DNA from: Roseovarius sp. MMSF_3359 | GTDB lineage: Bacteria > Pseudomonadota > Alphaproteobacteria > Rhodobacterales > Rhodobacteraceae | Direction of reading: 5' to 3' | Length of the DNA: 64,000 bases | Assembly: GCF_030733385.1 (NCBI RefSeq) | Contig: NZ_JASHJC010000002.1 | Location: 186,001-250,000 of the forward strand | In this document: piece after piece, positions 62,793 through 64,000 of the stretch | Layout: every line of letters begins with the position of its first letter | Numbering within the stretch: the stretch's first letter is position 1 | Translations under genes and position numbers: made by a program | The notes under the pieces: generated by a model | The model's input: the letters and a program-made list of their open reading frames with translations, nothing else | Database searches by the model: none | Told to the model about the DNA's origin: nothing

Positions 62793-63203
62793 ATGACCAC
62801 GCCCGCCCTGCCACCTGATGTCGGCCAGATCATTTCAGGCTATCAGCCGCCCGTGCGGGAAGGCGTGTTACGCCTGAGGGAGCTGATTTTCCAGGTCGCC
62901 GAGGGCGTTCCGCAGGCCCAACCGTTGGCGGAAACCCTGCGGTGGGGTCAGCCGGCATACCTGACGCCCGCACGTGTGGGCTCAACCCTCCGGCTGGGGC
63001 CGCACAAGGATGCCACTTTCGCCCTTTTCGCCCATTGCCAAAGCACGATTATCGCCAGCTATGCGCAGGCTTTCGCCGGATGGGACAGGATCGACGGGAA
63101 CCGCGCGATTCTGTTCGATGAAGTGGCGCAAATCGAGCCAGAACGCCTCTCCCACCTGATCCGCCATGCGCTGACCTATCACCTGAAACCGGCGCGGGCC
63201 TAG
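62793..63203 (+). CDS. DUF1801 domain protein
   Basis: 136 residues from the ATG at 62793, preceded by GAGAGAG; an in-frame ATG at 62763 lacks a ribosome site. LRWGQPAYLTPARVGSTLRLG and FAHCQSTIIASYAQ match the DUF1801 family (YdhG-like), function unknown. It is divergent from the WYL regulator, which probably controls it. Confidence 0.8.
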   Translation: MTTPALPPDVGQIISGYQPPVREGVLRLRELIFQVAEGVPQAQPLAETLRWGQPAYLTPARVGSTLRLGPHKDATFALFAHCQSTIIASYAQAFAGWDRIDGNRAILFDEVAQIEPERLSHLIRHALTYHLKPARA

Positions 63204-63381
63204 TCACTGGAGCGACAAATCACACCTATGGCGACGTCTTTACCTGGCGCGGCACATCAATGGGTCGATGGCGGTGCCGCAGGTAGCCAATACGCCCTTC
63301 GACCAGGCGGCGTCTGGCAGGTGTTCACCTTTAGCGGTGTTTGAACAGGTAGACCGGCAAGCCGCACCCAAAAACCACGGC

Positions 63382-64000
63382 TCAACGCCGCCGCTTGACC
63401 TTGCGCTTCGCCTTGTCCGATTTGCGTTTCGCCTTGGTCAACTGCCGCTTGACCGGACGCCCCCGCCGGCCCGATCCGGATTTTGGCATGGCCTTGCCAT
63501 CAATACTGATGAGGTCCAGCGCCAGCCCCCCGGTCACCGGCGCCGCCTCGGCCAGGCGCACGGTCACGCGCTGACCCAATCCGATTTCGACACCCGTATC
63601 CGATCCGGTCAGCGTCGCCGCATCCCGATCAAAATTGAAAAACTCTCGCCCCAGCGAGCGCACCGGGATAAGCCCGTCCGCCCCGGTTTCATCCAACCGC
63701 ACGAAAGCGCCGAACTTGGCCACGCCGCTGATCCGCCCGGTGAATTCATCCCCCACCCGTTCGGACAGGAACGCTGCGAGATAACGGTCATTCGTGTCCC
63801 GCTCAGCCATCATGGATCGCCGTTCGGTATCGCTGATATGGGCCGCCGTGCCGTCAAGCCGTTCCTGATCGTCGTGGCTCAGACCATCCTCACCCCAGCC
63901 ATGGGCCGAGATCAGCGCGCGATGCACGATCAGGTCCGCATAGCGGCGAATGGGCGAGGTGAAATGCGCGTAAGCCTGCAGTGCCAGCCCGAAATGCCCG
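63382..64000 (-). CDS. rnr: Ribonuclease R, 3' part
   Basis: C-terminal end of the exoribonuclease; its 5' part lies beyond the right edge. The visible frame begins with the RNB-domain end ([19 protein letters not shown]), then an S1 RNA-binding domain ([25 protein letters not shown] in part), and a Lys/Arg-rich tail. It degrades structured RNA 3' to 5'. The 178-base gap to DUF1801 shows nothing clear. Confidence 0.93.
   Translation of the reverse strand, partial: GHFGLALQAYAHFTSPIRRYADLIVHRALISAHGWGEDGLSHDDQERLDGTAAHISDTERRSMMAERDTNDRYLAAFLSERVGDEFTGRISGVAKFGAFVRLDETGADGLIPVRSLGREFFNFDRDAATLTGSDTGVEIGLGQRVTVRLAEAAPVTGGLALDLISIDGKAMPKSGSGRRGRPVKRQLTKAKRKSDKAKRKVKRRR

Noticed and set aside
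1-64000. tRNA, rRNA, CRISPR, prophage, IS elements or gene-transfer-agent genes
   Set aside because: No tRNA-like cloverleaf, regularly spaced repeats, transposase, integrase or phage structural genes could be recognised.

Overview
The window reads as a chromosomal segment of a marine alphaproteobacterium of the Rhodobacterales (roseobacter group). This is inferred from gene content and order: DMSP demethylase (dmdA) with acuI, a tauR-xsc-pta-exporter-soeABC sulfonate module, ethylmalonyl-CoA-pathway genes (ccr and ecm), a monomeric isocitrate dehydrogenase, hflKC followed by a Do-type protease, and glnK-amtB. The DNA is GC-rich and densely coding, with many ATGA, GTGA or TGATG gene overlaps. 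I see no rRNA, tRNA, insertion sequence, phage or CRISPR array.

Layout. 0-11 kb is housekeeping: the 3' end of murJ, rpiA, glutathione reductase, hflK-hflC-DUF2065, a DegP-like protease, a HemG-like flavodoxin, and a minus-strand rbfA / phosphodiester-glycosidase-like / truB / DUF1643 cluster. 11-22 kb starts with an ArsR-NIPSNAP divergent pair. The sulfonate module follows: TauR, sulfoacetaldehyde acetyltransferase, phosphate acetyltransferase, a TauZ/YeiH-type exporter and a three-subunit molybdenum sulfite dehydrogenase. 22-28 kb holds a GNAT enzyme, an unknown tail-anchored protein and a minus-strand DUF2182-DUF1326-dmdA-acuI operon divergent from a FadR-type regulator. 28-36 kb holds a cupin regulator, an acyl-CoA-synthetase-like gene with a DsbA-family partner, two small membrane proteins, an MFS exporter and icd. 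36-43 kb holds an amidotransferase, DUF6356, an Lrp regulator with a hydrolase, xthA, a Ser/Thr kinase with a zinc ribbon beside a zinc-ribbon membrane protein, and a class A PBP. 43-51 kb holds glnK-amtB, pirin, rhodanese, mutL-rmuC and DUF1989. 51-60 kb holds ecm, a GNAT gene, an acyltransferase, ccr, and a GMC oxidoreductase with an enolase-superfamily enzyme. 60-64 kb holds a lytic transglycosylase, a WYL regulator opposite DUF1801, and the 3' end of rnr.

How it fits together. Two organosulfur routes lie within about 15 kb. Sulfoacetaldehyde is cleaved by Xsc to acetyl phosphate and sulfite; Pta makes acetyl-CoA, and sulfite is oxidised by SoeABC or exported. DMSP is demethylated by DmdA, and acrylyl-CoA is reduced by AcuI. 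The resulting acetyl-CoA could be assimilated through the ethylmalonyl-CoA pathway, whose Ccr and Ecm are encoded 30 kb away.

Most notable non-coding signal: two diverged copies of a ~160-base structured element lie in two convergent intergenic regions (22289-22445 and 60367-60526). Their predicted stems are kept by compensatory base changes while the loops are identical. The most notable protein-level novelty is the putative metal-binding DUF2182/DUF1326 pair at the head of the dmdA-acuI operon, followed by the zinc-ribbon Ser/Thr kinase pair.
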